Numbered from the stretch's first letter, positions 1-13,733 are shown. The stretch: DNA of 64,000 nucleotides from Gnetum montanum (GCA_015680685.1 MNCI01023969.1:65719-129718), one strand, 5' to 3'. Program-made: numbers and translations. Notes: a model not told the origin generated them from the letters alone.

Positions 1-2826
1 AAGGGAGAAGTGACCACAAGGAAGAAGGGGCCAACAGTAGCCACAATAGCCCTAGGAATAGGAGGCCAAAGCCCATGCAATAGAACCTCTTTGAAAGGAG
101 CTTGAAGTGGAATTTGTTCACCAAATTTCCATATTAAAAATTGGCTAGTCCAGGTAAGATGAGGTGCCAAGGCTAAGGCCCAATCTAGAAGTCACATTAA
201 CTAAGGCTCACCTTGAAGAGATTCATTCTAAGGATGTCTTAAGTTTAGTTCTCCAAGAACTTAACTCTAGTTCCTTCTTGGACTTGGTGCCCTAGGAAGC
301 CTAAACTCAAATGTAGGGGTCTCTCCTAGGACTCATTCTCTCATCTAGTGGAGAATGATACATGGGAGAGACATACACATTTTGGAATAGCCAACAAGGA
401 GACTTGATGGTCAAGATCAAGGATATAACCATCTCTTATTTAGTTGAAGCCATTGTGAAGGTCCTCGATTTTCCTGATATGGGAACAAGATTGGAAAAAA
501 TTTCTACCTATGCAAATCCCAAAGCAAAGAAAGAATGAGTCCAACATTGCCATGGGGTGGACTACAAGGAATACAATGTACTCACTATGGTGAATCATGC
601 TTACTACAATATGGAAGCCTATCTTCTAAATCCTACAGTAAGGCCCTACTAGGTGACAAGCTTCTCTACCCATAAGTATGCCACTCTAAGTGGTAAGTTC
701 CTCGTCAACCTCCCTCAACTCATCTACCTAAAAATCAAGAAGTGATTCAAAGAAAATGAGTGAAGGAGAAAGAAAATCCTCTTTCCATGCCTTATTATAA
801 AACTCTACTAAAAGGGAGGCATAGCACATTATGTCATCAACACACTCCTCTATGCTCCTTTTGCATCTTGGTAGGAGATGATGAAGAACAAAGCAATCGT
901 AAAGCTAATGGAAGAGAAGCAACCACCACAACCACCTGCTAGTGAGACCATATCATAGGATTGGGCAACTACTAAAAGAATCTAAAAAATTGTAAGTAGC
1001 TACTCCAATAACATTAGGATAACACAATTGGTATGGAGCCATTGGTCTACCAGCCAATGTTAAGTCATCTCAACAAAGTTACCTAAACCATTAGCTGGAT
1101 GGAGGAGATTGTCCCACTATTTTCTACACAATGCATGTAAGCACTTACCTGAACAAATTCAAGCACCTAAGAAGTTATGGTATCCACTTTTGAATACAAG
1201 AATTCCCTGAGATCTCTAGAAATTGTACAACTTTCTTGGTGTGCTTAGAGGAAGATGAGGAGGTGACTACACTTGTGATGTAGTACCATGAGTAGCAGAC
1301 AATAGCAAAAGTGGTGACTAATAAAATGGTCAAGGCCTTGAACACTCCTGTGGCAGTCATGCCCAACATTAATACTTTAAAATATGTAAAAGCTTTCGTA
1401 GGAGTGAGAAGTAGTTGGCTAAGTCTTGTCCAACATGAGGAGGCATTGGATCGAATGGTGATAACTAGGCAACCACTTCTGGAGATCTTTGATTTCTTGG
1501 GCAAGATCACAACAATCCAGTCATAGCTACTAGAGACAAAGGACAAGCTGATCATTGCCAACACCGAGCTAGAAGTAGCCACTACTGAAAAATGTTAGTT
1601 GATTATCAAAGTTGCAAAGTTGTAGGCCTGTCTCTCTGATCCTACCATTCTCAGCCTAAACCTTAGCAAATATGAAGATTTCTAGTAGTTTTAGTAGAAA
1701 TTAAGAGAGGGTAAGAATGCAAAGGAGATGCCAATATTTAATGTCATCTTATCAGAAGCATTAGTAATCAACATCGATAAGGAGTTGGCTCAAGTCTGCA
1801 AGGAAAACTTGATCCTTGCCAATGATCTTCACCACCTACAAAATGTAGAGAAACAAAAGGATCAAATGGTTGAATTTGTATTAACACAATAGGAGCAACT
1901 AGTCAAGGTAAACCTTGACTTGAGAAGACTGATAGTAGAGAATTGCAATCTCTCTATGGAGAAATTCTAGGTGCTTTGCCAAAAGATAACCATTGAGGTA
2001 GCCACCTAGAAAAATAAGATCTCAAAATTTCAAAGGATGAAAAATCACTACAAGGATCACGTGGGGCTTCTTAAAGAAGTAAACGAAAAAGAAATTCAAC
2101 TAGCTAAGGCAAAGATGAACAAAACATTCTAGCAACTTCAACAAATAGATGATGTATGAAAATTTATCTTTGATGGCCTAAATGCATATAATAAAGCTTA
2201 AATCCACCTGAAGGAGTTGTAGATAGAAGCAATGACAGAATACATGGAGTTCGCCAACCTTCGGTACACAAACATGACTATGCTAACTATAGGAAGGCCA
2301 AGGACAAAGATAGAGAAGCAAGTGACCAATTCGCACCTCCTCTATGAGGTCAAATTCAAGCATCATAAAGAGACCAAGCAAAAGTTGGAGACAACCAATG
2401 TAGAGCTTGAGGTCCTCAAAAATAGGTTCACTAATCAATAATCAATTGCTGAGGACTTAACTAGAAGAATAAATAATTACCATGAACTATAGAACCTCAT
2501 CAAGATGTTTAACATTGAAGGTAAACAATTTACAGTGTGGTTTGTAAATGTTAAGGAGCTGTTCCTGACAATGTCTTGCCCATGGGACATCGTTGTACCA
2601 ACCCACATTGATGAAGCCACATGGACTACGTACAATCCACAGAGCAAAGAAAAAAAATAAAAGCATTACTACATGCTTTCTAAATTCCTTCTAAAGTAGC
2701 AATCACAGTAGGATAGCCTTAACCATTGCTACTACCATGTGCATCAAAGCCTAGTGAAGGTCCTTCAGCACCCCATAAGCCTCCACCTCCTAGCGCTATT
2801 TGAACTTTGTCTCGTCTTCAACAATT
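1..2826 (+). pseudogene. Coiled-coil ORF after pol of Athila-like element D (5' end outside window)
   Basis: This is a decayed reading frame, with stops and frame changes throughout, that aligns along its whole length with the ORF at 57544-60380. Shared stretches include VNLPQLIYL versus VNLP-LIYLE near 710, KELFL-MS near 2550, and the phrase EYMEF-N near 2240. The first third reads as a globular segment. The middle (about 1300-2440) is rich in K, E, L and Q and reads as long coiled coil; an open piece at 2232-2441 is typical. No signal peptide or membrane segment is visible. It lies directly upstream of a polypurine tract and 3' LTR, the place where Athila-type elements carry an env-like ORF. 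Function is unknown. The start codon lies left of the window. Confidence 0.7.
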
Positions 2827-3014
2827 AAAGGGATCATATTATCAATTTTGTAAAGGGTATCTAATTTTGTTATCTTGGACACCAATTTTGTAATTCCATA
2901 TAGCTCAGCAGTCAGAGTTAGTCGGTCAATAATTTCATACCTTTTCATTTTTGTAAGAAGCTCAATCCTACTTTTATTTAGTTAAGGAGAAGTTTTCACT
3001 CAGTTATGGGGCTA
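2827..3014 (+). other. 3' untranslated stretch and polypurine tract of element D
   Basis: This is T-rich sequence between the coiled-coil ORF and the LTR. It ends in GTTTTCACTCAGTTATGGGG followed by CTA, which aligns with the end of the outer element (GTTTTCATTTAGTTGTGGGG, then ATA) and with the inner element on the minus strand. The purine run directly before the LTR is the expected plus-strand priming site. Confidence 0.7.
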
Positions 3015-3854
3015 TGATTAATCATGTTGACTACTGCATTGATGAGCATGTAGTAATGTAGCCCCATTGATGTAGCCTTGTTGATACATGGAAAAATATG
3101 TCAACCCAATGTCATGTTATGCTTATATAAATGTGCATATCCATCACATTTATGGCACGTTATGTTAGTAGTGTAGACAGGTTCTTGCAAATTTTTTTTC
3201 TCTGGAGTTAGAATATTTTTTAAATGCCCACAATATGAACCTAAGAAATTCTATGGATTCATATTCAAGCATTTTGTACCTGAACACATTAATGTAACTA
3301 ATAATAAAGACAAGATTCTTGATATTCCTTGCAATACTTGGGATAGTTTAACATTTCTTACTTGAACTTTATCATTAATGCACTTAATAATGAACACATA
3401 AGTATGACCACTTCAAGCATATTGTTTAATGCTTGGTAATCCCAATAGTGGCAATCTAGTATACCTAGTAATTGACACTTGGTAACCTAGTAGCATTGAT
3501 ACGAGTTTAGGATGTGTACAACAAGTGGGCTTGGATACTTATGTTAGGCTAGTTAGTCTTAGAATCAATAGATCGTTAAATAGTCAATTACCAACCATTT
3601 ATCTTTACTTAAACACTTAGGATAAAATATATAAAGATATAAAATATAAATAAATATCAAATATCTTAGCTCACACTTAACCATAAATATGATCCTACAC
3701 AAGTGAGAGCTAAAAAGACAATGATCACATTTCCCCAAGTAACCATCTTTGCCTATAGGCACACTTAGGAGCTAAGTCTATGAAATTTGACCAAATCACT
3801 ACTACAGGCTTATGATTCATATGGTTGGGCGTATGGACTACTTGCTGCTCATCA
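3015..3854 (+). repeat. 3' LTR of Athila-like element D
   Basis: The repeat starts TGATTAATCATG and ends TGCTCATCA, matching the TGATGA...CTCATCA termini of the LTRs at 41275-42190 and 60613-61555. A TATA-like TATATAAA lies at 3124-3131. The AATAAAGA core at 3303 and GGTAATCCC-like words near 3434 also occur in those LTRs. At 3855 the sequence switches at once to copia integrase. The other LTR lies left of the window, so the target duplication (right flank ACAAT) cannot be checked. Confidence 0.8.
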
Positions 3855-6043
3855 ACAATGACATCCAAATGTTCTTATATGTTTCATATTTGGAATTTTT
3901 TTATAGAAGAGTTCATAGGACTTATCTTTGTTGATGTTACTAATTATTCTATTGGTAATGTAGGTTGCTACATTTATGACCATGCTTAAAAAATTGTTAC
4001 AAATTTGGGCATTTTTCAGAAGACATCTCACCATTTCTTACAAGGTTCTATTTTTTCTTTCTATAATGCCATTTGATTGTTAACCATATCTACATGTGGT
4101 TTGATTGATGAAAAATTCCTTGATATGTAAAAAGATATTCAAATTTTTAATTGATGAACTCACCTCCTCTATCTAATTTAATGGCTCTGATGGACAAGCC
4201 CATAGTGTTTTTCATGATAAGGTAGAAGTACTTGAATTTGATTGTTGCCTAAACATTTCCTTCATGTTGTATGTTTAGATATATCTTAAGCAATATCTAC
4301 CATGACAAGTATATAATTGGATCCTCCTATATAGGTAACATGCATAGATCCAATGAGATCCATGTGGAGAAGATTAAGAGGGCTTTCTTTTCTTTACATA
4401 GTTGTTATGTGAGGACTATTGATTTACTTTCCTTGAATGCATATTTCACATGTTTCTTTGGAAGTAACTCTAATTTGAATTCTTATTGTTTTCTTTAACT
4501 TTGTCATTTTTTCTCATTTGTTGTAAGAGGTGTGTCCCTATATTTTGTGCCACTTTTTGGCTTCTTCTTCATTTGTTATTTGATGCTTAGAAATGATTTG
4601 ATATGGGTCTTTATGTATTTCGTTTTCTATAGTGATAACCTAAACAATGTTTTGGTTATTATCTTAGATGAGGATCCCTCTCAAATCAAAGTAACTGCAA
4701 TCTATGCAATAGATTCTATTATTGTGGGCTTTTTTTCTAATGATTTCTTCTTTCTTTTACTTTTTAATAATGCACTAGTCATCTTTGAAGCTGATTTTGA
4801 TTCATTTCTTGGTCATTTTTCCTACTAAGATAAAAGGATTTGAGAGAATTAGTACATCAAAGATATTAGTGATGGCTATAACCTTGTTATTTGGCAATTT
4901 GATAATGTAATTTTCAACTCCTTCTGTGATAATGTAATTTTCAACTCCTCCTATTTTTATGCTACCAATTCTTTTTGATTTGTATTGAAAAAGGTGAGAC
5001 TTGTATCTTGTCATGTAATTTAAGCATCCATTGTCTATAATCCAAGAATTTTACTTAACTATTTTGCTAAAATTGAAAGCCTTAATCTTACCTCGGTGAA
5101 CTTTTTTATTTGATGTTATTGCTTCTTGATCTTTGTCTTCGAGTTTAAGAGCATCATGTCTAGAGTTGTACCAACATACTTGTATGATATGTCCTCTTTT
5201 ATTACAAAGTTTGCATAGAGGGATTTAAGCATTTCACTATCCTTGTAAATTCCATCTTCCTCTTATAAAAGCTCTACCTCTATTATCTCTTTGTAAAGTC
5301 TCTAACTTGTCTAAGTTGATTTGGTCCTAAGAGTATCTTCTATTGAATATTCCTCTTCCTCTGTTGCCTATGAAGACTTATTCTTTATCATTTTTATTAG
5401 TTTTCAAACTTTTAAGTATTTTTATTTAAGCAACTAGATCATCTATAGTGAGTTTCTTGAATTCTTTATTTTGTATAAAGTTCATCATCATGTTTTTTTT
5501 ATTTAAGATCATTATAAAGAGAAACCATAATTTTTTGTATTGTTTGATGCTAAGTAAAGGTACATCCAAATTCATCAATGTTTTTTATGCTAGTGTACAT
5601 CTTTGTAAAAAACTATTCAATGTCTTCATCTCTTCTTATTTATAATTTATCAAATTGAATTCTATACAACAATTTTTTTTGTATGTTGATTTTTAGTATT
5701 TCTTCGATAATCTAAGCATAATATTTTCCACACTTCTTAGTAGTCTTTAATTAGCACAATCTTCCAACTATTTTTCTGATATATTGAAAATAATTATCAT
5801 TTTTACATGTGAATCTTATCTCTTCCACTTTTCTTCTTCTAGGAGTTGTTGAATCAGAGGATATTTGTCATATTTATTTTCTCCTTTTCAAGTGAATTTG
5901 ATATGAGCTTCTATAGGGTCTATTACATCCCATACTTCATTAACTTTCAGAATTACTTTGATCATTTCTTTCCAAAGATTAAAATCTTGAGTCCCATTGA
6001 ATATCATGGAACATTTGGCAGTTTCCTTATTGCAACTCATCAT
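3855..6043 (-). pseudogene. Ty1/copia polyprotein, gag to integrase, 3' part cut by element D
   Basis: Read on the minus strand, the protein starts at the ATG just after the primer site, with MMSCNKETAK and then FNGTQDFNLWK, the copia gag pattern F-G-NF--WK. A CCHC knuckle follows (CKLCNKRGHIIQVC, about 5210-5160). The protease is WIIDNGCLNYMT (about 5040), where copia has a DSG triad; here it is DNG. Then come the integrase pieces LLHMDLIGSM and GGSNYILVMVD (about 4370-4290), and finally PNMKHIRTFGCHC at 3890-3852. Stops occur in all parts. Reverse transcriptase and RNase H are absent; they presumably lie beyond element D, which inserted here. Confidence 0.85.
4901..4954 (-). repeat. 27-bp tandem duplication inside the copia protease region
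   Basis: Two adjacent 27-bp units start with GATAATGTAATTTTCAACTC (4901-4927 and 4928-4954). On the coding strand they keep frame and give the peptide GVENYII twice. Confidence 0.9.
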
Positions 6044-6060
6044 GGCTAGCTCTGATACCA
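6044..6060 (-). promoter_or_regulatory. Primer binding site of the copia element (initiator-Met tRNA type)
   Basis: The minus strand reads TGGTATCAGAGCTAGCC. The first 12 bases are the usual plant copia primer site complementary to the 3' end of initiator methionine tRNA. It lies 4 bases from the proposed LTR edge and just before the gag ATG at 6043. Confidence 0.9.
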
Positions 6061-6064
6061 ATTT

Positions 6065-6683
6065 TGTTAAAAACTTCTTGAATTGTTGACTTGTGTAGTT
6101 TTGACTCTTGATCCTCTAGATGTGGTAATTCCATAATGTCTAAAATTCTAAACTATAGGAAATTGAATTATTGAAATTTTAATAATGCATTTAATATGAT
6201 TGTTGCTTGATAATTTGATTGCACTAATGACAATGAAAGTGAATTGATAATTGAGAATGGAAGTTGATACTAATGATAGATGTGTAAATGAGAGAAGAAA
6301 GAAATATGAAAAAAAATGAATCAAATGTCAATTTTATTGCCTTCAAATCAGGTCATTTCACTCATGTATGACCTTACAATTTACAAGAAATGATTGAGCC
6401 ATTCTTGGGAAACTTGAGAAGTCATTTCCCAAAGTGAAAATAAAGAGATTTATGCAAAATAAAGATCAGTTGCCTAAATAGTTTACATCTGTACATTAAC
6501 TAAAAAATAAATAGAAATAATTCAAGTTTGTATACGTTTGTCTTCATGTGGGTAGACCATTGGATACTGCTTGTTAATAGGGGATAGTATATTACTTGCA
6601 TATGTTCAGAAGAGGCTGATAACAAGGAGTAATCATTGCACTTTCTTTTAGAAGATCCCCATGACTTTCAAGATCTTCTTTCA
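6065..6683 (-). repeat. 5' LTR of the copia element, outer edge approximate
   Basis: The inner edge is set by the primer site: plus-strand TGTTAAAAAC starts at 6065. On the minus strand the stretch has LTR character, including GGCAATAAAATTGACATTTG with a polyadenylation-like AATAAA near 6340. The outer edge at about 6683 rests only on a TG/CA end (TGAAAGAAGATC on the minus strand). No second LTR is in the window. Confidence 0.5.
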
Positions 6684-8560
6684 CTACAAGTCATTTTGTA
6701 AAATAGTTAATTCATAACCTATTAATTAGGGCTTTCTAAAATTATATTTTACATGGTAGAAAAAAACATGTGCAATGTTTTCCTAGTTTTAAACTAATTT
6801 AAAATTTCAAATACAAATTCTCACAGTAAATTGGATAAGAAAATTGTAAACCATCTTAATTTCTTAAAATTGAACAACAAACCATAATATTTCAATTGTA
6901 AATCACACTTTAAATACTTAATAGTGATCATCAAAGAGAGTAAATTAATTACATCCTCAATATGATTAAACAAAATTCTCAAGTTGTACTAAGCTCTCTT
7001 TGTAGTTTTCTTGATTACTTTAAAAATATACAAAATGAAATTTTATAATTGATTTTTATACTTACTTTCACATTAAGTGCTACCATAGCACCAGAAATAT
7101 TTCATAATGTTGATTAACAAAGTCATTAAAACTAAGCTATGATACTATGTTAAATTTTGTGATATTCAAATCACAAGTATAAGAAACTAACATCGATTTG
7201 ATGAATATTAACATACCAGAATAGATACACACTATGAGATATAATATAACTGAGGGTGTTATGCATATATGTTATACCCAAACTATAAATAGAAATAAAC
7301 AAAGAATAATATTATTAAATGATATATCTCTATTATTTGATATAGATGTTACACACAAAAACAACTAGAATAAACACTTACATAGATTAAAAAGAATAGT
7401 CATGTTGAAAAAATGAATAAACACAATCATTAGTTAATAAAAGTTAAAAAACTAAATTATTTTTAACAAACAATAAAGAATAAGTTATATAATATACCAA
7501 CACTGTATATGGTGTGGTACACCGTGACAATGTATACAAACATACATGGTGTTATAAAATATAAACACTAACTAACATCTTAAGCTTGCTAAAATACATT
7601 AAATCTTTAATAGAAATTGGAAAAATAAGAAATTTATTCTAAACTCTTATTTTTATATTTTTAAACATATGATAATTAATAAATTTTATTACTTAATTCA
7701 ATAATTATTTAGGAACTAATAGCTATAATTTTATGTAAATAATAAAATGATAGAGTTGAGGATATGATAAGTATGGAACAAAGTTGTATTATGAAATGTA
7801 AATTATGTAATTAACCTTTGTATGAAAGGGTGACTCATTATGAAAAATTATGATCATTTAGAGGTTTGACCTATAGCATTTAAGGCCAAAAACTTAGTGA
7901 TCATGCCAAGCATGAAGTTGCAAAGATAACGGTGGGTGACAAGAGCCAAGTAAATCAAGATAACAAGGACCTAATCACCCCTTTGGTATGGAAATGTTGT
8001 ATTGCCTCTAATGATTCTTGATATCATAGGAAGATAAGCCCAAGACCCTAACTTCAACATTTCATGCCTTCCACATTCAACATTAATAAAGGTTACTTTC
8101 TCTTTTTGCAATTACATTGGAGTAATATTTGATCTCTTTTTTTAAGTGTATTATTCAAAGTCTGAGCAAATAATCATCATTAATTCTTAACTAGACCCCC
8201 ATCTCTAGATCCTTTACCTTCCTTAAAAATTAACTCATCATAGATAGGATAAAGAAATAAGGATAGTAAATCTCAATTTACTTAAGAAAAATATGGCTCT
8301 ACATTAAATTTGATAACTCTAAAGTTTACAAAACACAAAACCATCATTTCAAATATAAATATGGAAAACGATTTAAAGTACATCCATTAATTTATAAATT
8401 CTTATAGAATTAGAATAGTTTTATTTGAAAGATATTTACATAAACTATAAGTGTGTGTTACTAGTTTCCCTAATGGCACATGTTTTTTAGTTAAAGATGA
8501 AGAAAAAATTTAAAATAATTCATATCTTAAAAAAAAACCCTAGGATTAGTAAATGGCATA
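6684..8560. other. AT-rich stretch without recognisable features
   Basis: Strongly A+T-rich DNA with short A and T runs. No coding trace, LTR edge or clear repeat was seen on either strand. It may hold the decayed 5' LTR of element A, but no similarity to the related LTRs at 20118-21119 or 26254-26766 could be recognised. Confidence 0.5.
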
Positions 8561-8689
8561 GGAGAGGAGAAATGAGGGTATGAAAGTTGTGGTTCACATT
8601 TTTAGGCTAATGATAGTTCATGGTTTGTTGCAAATGATTCATATAATGCAAATCAGAACAAAGGAAGCCAAAATTCTAGCAATGCTCCT

Positions 8690-9960
8690 CCTAGTCCCAA
8701 ACCTTTCAATGGGTCAATTAAAAATGTTAATATAGAAGAATGTGTGCATGAAAAAGTGCACAACAATATGCCTAAGTGTGAATACATAGATGATAGTAAG
8801 GAGATGCATTCCAAGAGGAATGATGATGATCCTCTTAGAAAGATGAAAAAGCTATGGAGCTAGCTATTGGAGGTTGAAAACATGATTCTCAACCATTTGC
8901 TAGTTGCTAAATAAATGGAAATCGTTCATGACATGATGGGAAAAATGAATGTGTCATACTTACAAAAGCTAAAATCAAGTGTCAAATACAAGATCTTTGT
9001 GGCTCAAAATTTTGTGCTAGATAACCATGTGAAGAATATGTAGAATGTAGTTAATGATGTCTAAGTCCCTATGAGGGAAATCCTATAAAGGTTGATAGCC
9101 CTAGAGGTGAAGAATAAAAAACTCGAGGCAAGAGGTAAGAAACTTAAGGGTCAATTAGCCATACAAGTGAAGTAGTTTCATCTAGTTTTGGGTGATCTAT
9201 CCCCAAATTTCAAATCAAAGAACTTAAAGCTTACAAAAAAGATAGAGATGATAAGTTCATAGATACCTTCCTCTTTAAAATGAAATGGTTCCTAGAGATG
9301 AATGAGTATCTTGAGGAGTCCAAAGTTAGCATCACTTTTCAATTCTCAAGGAAGTTGCTCAAATCTAAAGGCTTAGCATCATTTAAAAGATGAGATTTGA
9401 AACACTTCAAAGGTCACTAGAGACATTGGAAGAATTTAAAATTCTCATAACTGAGAACTTTCACCTAGGCACTTCCATTGACAAAGCTTAAATAAAGTTG
9501 AAACAAATCTAGTAAACCAAAAAGCTAAAGCATTCTCTCAAGAAGTACTAGGAGGTGGTGCTGAAAATTCATGTGATGGATGACAAGACCAAGTTTCAAC
9601 TTCTTTTTAATCACTTAAAACTCTAGGCCTAGTGAGAGATCAAAACCCAAAAAATCACAAACTATAAGGAGATGCTTGACTTGGCTACTAATTTGATGGT
9701 TAATTCTCAGTCCCAAAAGCAAAAAAAAAAAAAAAAAAAAAGAATGATGCAAATGCACCCCAAAACAACAAAAGACTTTATGGTGAATTTGATGGATTTG
9801 AAGGAAGGATTTTCAATGGTGGCTATCAATGTCCACATCCTATTATTATTCTAGTTTCTAATCTTTTAGTAATGGAAAGCATTGAGCTCTTGAACATTAC
9901 ATTAAATTTTGGGAGAAGCATCCATACTTCAAAGGACCCATGAATATTCTTCCAAAGCAT
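8690..9960 (+). pseudogene. gag of element A
   Basis: A broken frame with charged, coiled-coil-like segments, for example LEVKNKKLEARGKKLKGQLA near 9100. The matching C segment is LEVRNEKLEDQVAIQVKE. A run of about 21 A at 9721-9741 gives polylysine; the aligned region of element B has only a short A run, so this is an expansion. The downstream stretch DANAPQNN and GEFDGFE also recurs in B. No clear CCHC knuckle is left. Stops are frequent. Confidence 0.6.
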
Positions 9961-10254
9961 CCTAGGGTAAGCTACTTCATCTGGTTAGGAAATCATGTTA
10001 CTCGAGATTATGTTTAGAATCCCAATTGATGACCAACTAGAAGATATTCAAATAGTAACCAGCAATTAAACACTCTCGAGTACCAACCACATGCTCAATT
10101 GCAAGTGACTAAGATAAATGAAAATAAGCAAAAGATAAAGACCCTTGGTGTAATGAAGTAGATACCTCAAATCTTCATAGCAATGCAATAGAATGTTTAA
10201 GAAGAGTAGCCAAAGCAAGAGACCAACTTTTGTTCAATACAAATGATCCTAATT

Positions 10255-12130
10255 CAATTTTTATTAAAGACAGTGGATACCTTTATTGACACAAGTGTCA
10301 ACCCTAACTTTCTTTTATTAGAAATTACTTGAATTCTCAAGTTGTGAGGTGAATTGGTTTCAATATCATGTAAGTTAGCCAAGTTTTTCTAGATCAAATG
10401 TACAAGAGTGATGAAGGATGTGGAGGTAAGATAGACCAATGGAATGGAAAGCTAGCTTTTTTAGTCCTAAACATTGATTCTTTCTAAGTCATATTTAAAT
10501 AAGGGTTCTTCAAGCAAGTGAGAGTATTAGATACTCTGTATCTCAATGTTCTTTACATTTTTCATAAGGGACCACCTTATGTGATAAAAATATATGCACT
10601 TGTAGCAACTAGTATACTTCATGAGGTACAAATTATCTCTTTAATGATGATGAAAAGGATTTCTCATAATCCAGCCCAAAAGATGTTTCTAACAATTTTA
10701 AGAAAGAAAAAAAAGGAAGGTACAACTAGGGTGAATAGGTAGATCAAGAGGATACTAGGGAGATATAAGAATTTAATGTCAGTATAGTTTCCAGAAAGAT
10801 TAGTGATAGATCACAAAATAAAATTATTGCTAGAAACTACCCATCTTAAATAATGATCTTATCAAATGAAAACCCCTGAATTGAAAGAGCTAAAAAATCA
10901 ATTGATGAGTGTGGTTAAAAAGAATTACATTCAATACTTCAAATCTTTATATGAAACCTTGATGTTATTTACCATAAAGAAGGATGATACATTAAGACTA
11001 TATTGTGATTTTAAGCTTCTAAAAAATTACATCATCAAAAATAGGTATTTGATATCCTTGGTTTCAAATCTATTTGACCAATTAGCAAAAGCTTAAATTT
11101 TGTCTTAACTTAACCTTTGCTAAGGTTACTATCAGGTGTAGATTACATAAGAGAATAAAGGAAAGATAACTTATATAACTCATTATGTCTCGTATGAGTA
11201 GATAATCATGCCTTTTGGATTGTGTAATGCTCTTATCACCTTTTTCACACTTATGAATAAGGTAATTTGCTTGTACCTTAATAAATTTCTGGTGGTATAT
11301 CTTAACATCCTTATGTATTCTAGTTCTATGAAGAAACATCTTTAACATTTGGACTTGATGTTCTCCAAATTGCAAGAACACAATTTGTAAGTCAAGTAAG
11401 AGAAATGTGAATTCAAAAAACCTAAGTTAAATTTCTTGAGCCACATCATTGGTAGAGATAAAGTAAAACCAAATTCAAAGAAGGTGGATGGCCTTTCCAC
11501 ATAGCCTGTTACAAAGACCATGCACGAATTGCACCAATTTTTGGGATTGGCCATTTATTACACAAAGTTTACTTGTGGGTTCTCTAGTATGACAACCACC
11601 CTAATGAATTTACAAAAGAAAGATAACCCTTAAATATGGAGAAATAAGTATCAGAAATATTTTAACAAGATTAGGACAATCCTTACAATCAAATTCATAT
11701 TGATTCTTCCAAACCTTTTGAAGTTATTTGAAGTTCACATTAATGCTTCAAATTAAGAAATTGGAGAAGTGTTCTTTCAAGATAATTTTCTAGTCACATT
11801 TCAGCTAAAGAAGTTGAACTTGAGAGAACAGTTGTGATGAGTGAATACATTCATCATTGTGCATTATCCTCATACATGGTGACACTATCTACTAAGCGTT
11901 CCCATGGTAGTTAAAATAAACAATATTATAATGAGCTACCTTCTCACTTAATCAAAGTCAAAGCCAAAGAAAGCTTGATGGTTGAGTTTGTTATAATAAT
12001 TTGATCTTTAATTTGTCTATCAACCAAGTAGAGATAGAATGTGATGACAATTGCTTTAAGCAAATGTCCTCAAGTGTGTTCAATGGAGATTATGAGTCAA
12101 CATAATAGCTCTTGGATGGTAACTAGTCAT
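10255..12130 (+). pseudogene. Protease, reverse transcriptase and RNase H of element A
   Basis: The protease trace FIDTSVNPNFLLLEIT (about 10290) fits the retroviral-type LIDTGAS-NFIS pattern. The reverse transcriptase fingers are open at 10866-11096: ELKELKNQLMSVVKKNYIQ, then DDTLRLYCDFKLLKNYIIKN, then LFDQLAKA. The catalytic box is LVVYLNILMYSS (about 11290), so the usual YLDD is YLNI and the enzyme is dead. RNase H has FEVHINASN (about 11725) where FEVECDAS is expected. B and C keep YLDD or FLDD at this place. Confidence 0.8.
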
Positions 12131-12249
12131 GAACTTTGAGAAAGATTAAGGATAAACTACATCATGATCAATGTACTCGAGGTATTAGAGATGGTCCAAG
12201 GTAGTGATGAGTTAAATTTTAGTGAAGTGGATGATTTGTTCATATTTAA

Positions 12250-13640
12250 GTAACATCAAATTTATGTTCTAAATTGGAATGTCCTACATTCTCAAATCAT
12301 TAATAAATGTCATAGCACCTTCTAGGTAGGCCATCCATGGCATAAAAAAATAATGATATTGGTGCAAAGAAGTTTTTACTAGCTAAAAGTAGCAGTTGAT
12401 GTGGCAAATTTTGTGCAAATCTCTTCAGTTTGCTAACAAGACAAAAGTTTCAATGAAACACTAGGTGGTTTGCTCCACCACTTAGAGATCCTAATGCTTT
12501 TATGGGTAACTGGTTCTATAGATTTCTTCACCAAGCTTCCCATAGTACAAGGATTTTCCAGCATTCTTATAGCTTTGAATAAGTTCTTTAAGCATGACAT
12601 TTTCTTTCTATGTCCCACACCTTGCACAACTAAGAATGTAACATCCTTGTTTTTTGATCATGTGGTTTATTATTTTGGATTAACAATAAGCATTGTATAT
12701 AATCAACACTCCCAATTCCCAAGGAATTTTCAATAAAAGCTATTTGAAATGATGGAAACAAAGTTGCAAATATCTTTGAGGTATCATTCCAAAATAAATT
12801 ACTAAGCAAAATGAGTGCATAAATTCTTAGAGAAGTACTTGAGACACTTTATCCAGTTTGATCAAAAAACTAAATGACTTTGTTGACTATGGCTCAATTC
12901 AATTACAACATTTAGAAATACTCAACCCTAGGATTCTCTCTAGAAAAGTTAGCCTTAGGGAGGTAGTCTTTAATACCCCAACTATTTGAACTCTTATATC
13001 AAATTATTAATCCATTAATTGATGAGTTCATTAAATCTTAGTTATCCAAGTGCTAGGTCATACCTTAAAAATTCTATCCAACACATAAAAAAGTATACCA
13101 ATAACAAGTGGAGATCATTGAAGTTTGATGTTAGAGAATGGGTTCTTTTGAAGATGAATTATGTAGGGAAAATGAGGCCAAAGAAAGGGGCAAGTCAAAA
13201 GTTCTTGAGGCACTATAATGAACCTTTCAAGATCCTTACTCATGTAAATCCAATTTCTTAGAAGTTGCAATTACTAATGTATCTAGTAAAATATCATCCT
13301 CTATTCCATGTTTCTATGCTAAAAAGTCCAACTCAAGAAATGTTGATCTAATAACATAGATATCCCTTGGGCCTCCAGACATTGAAATAGTGAATTAATG
13401 ACGGATTTATTTCATCATCAATAAGTGCACCACTAGTTATGCTCTTGATTAGAAGATGGAATTCTTGGTAAACTAGCAAGGCACATTCTTGGAGGAGGGT
13501 ACCTATGGAAAGTGGCATACTCTCAAGAACAAGAAATCATTCATTACAAACTTCTACATAGAGAACCACATTGTTTACATTTATGGATGTATGGAGATGG
13601 CCTAATCAATACTACCACCTCTCAACAAGAAGTCATTGTG
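12250..13640 (+). pseudogene. Integrase and chromodomain of element A
   Basis: Open pieces carry SIDFFTKLPIVQGFSSILIA (about 12515), the integrase core with its first aspartate, and then ISIVYNQHSQF, where the second aspartate (IVSDRD) is lost. A later open piece (13019-13261) has the basic C-terminal domain FDVREWVLLKM and LRHYNEPFKIL. FHVSMLK follows at about 13305, then a chromodomain-like tail EFLVN-QGTFLEEGTY near 13460. Elements B and C have LEEDTWEEW at the same place. Confidence 0.8.
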
Positions 13641-13733
13641 TTTGAAAGTTATAGTATTACATGTAAATAGAAAAATGTTTAGTAAAAGTATGATAAGCTC
13701 GATGGCATTGAGTGAATCTAAGAAAAACTACTT

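Noticed and set aside
9721-9741. Poly(A) run as a LINE or SINE tail
   Set aside because: It lies inside element A's gag where element B has aligned sequence on both sides, so it is an A-run expansion.
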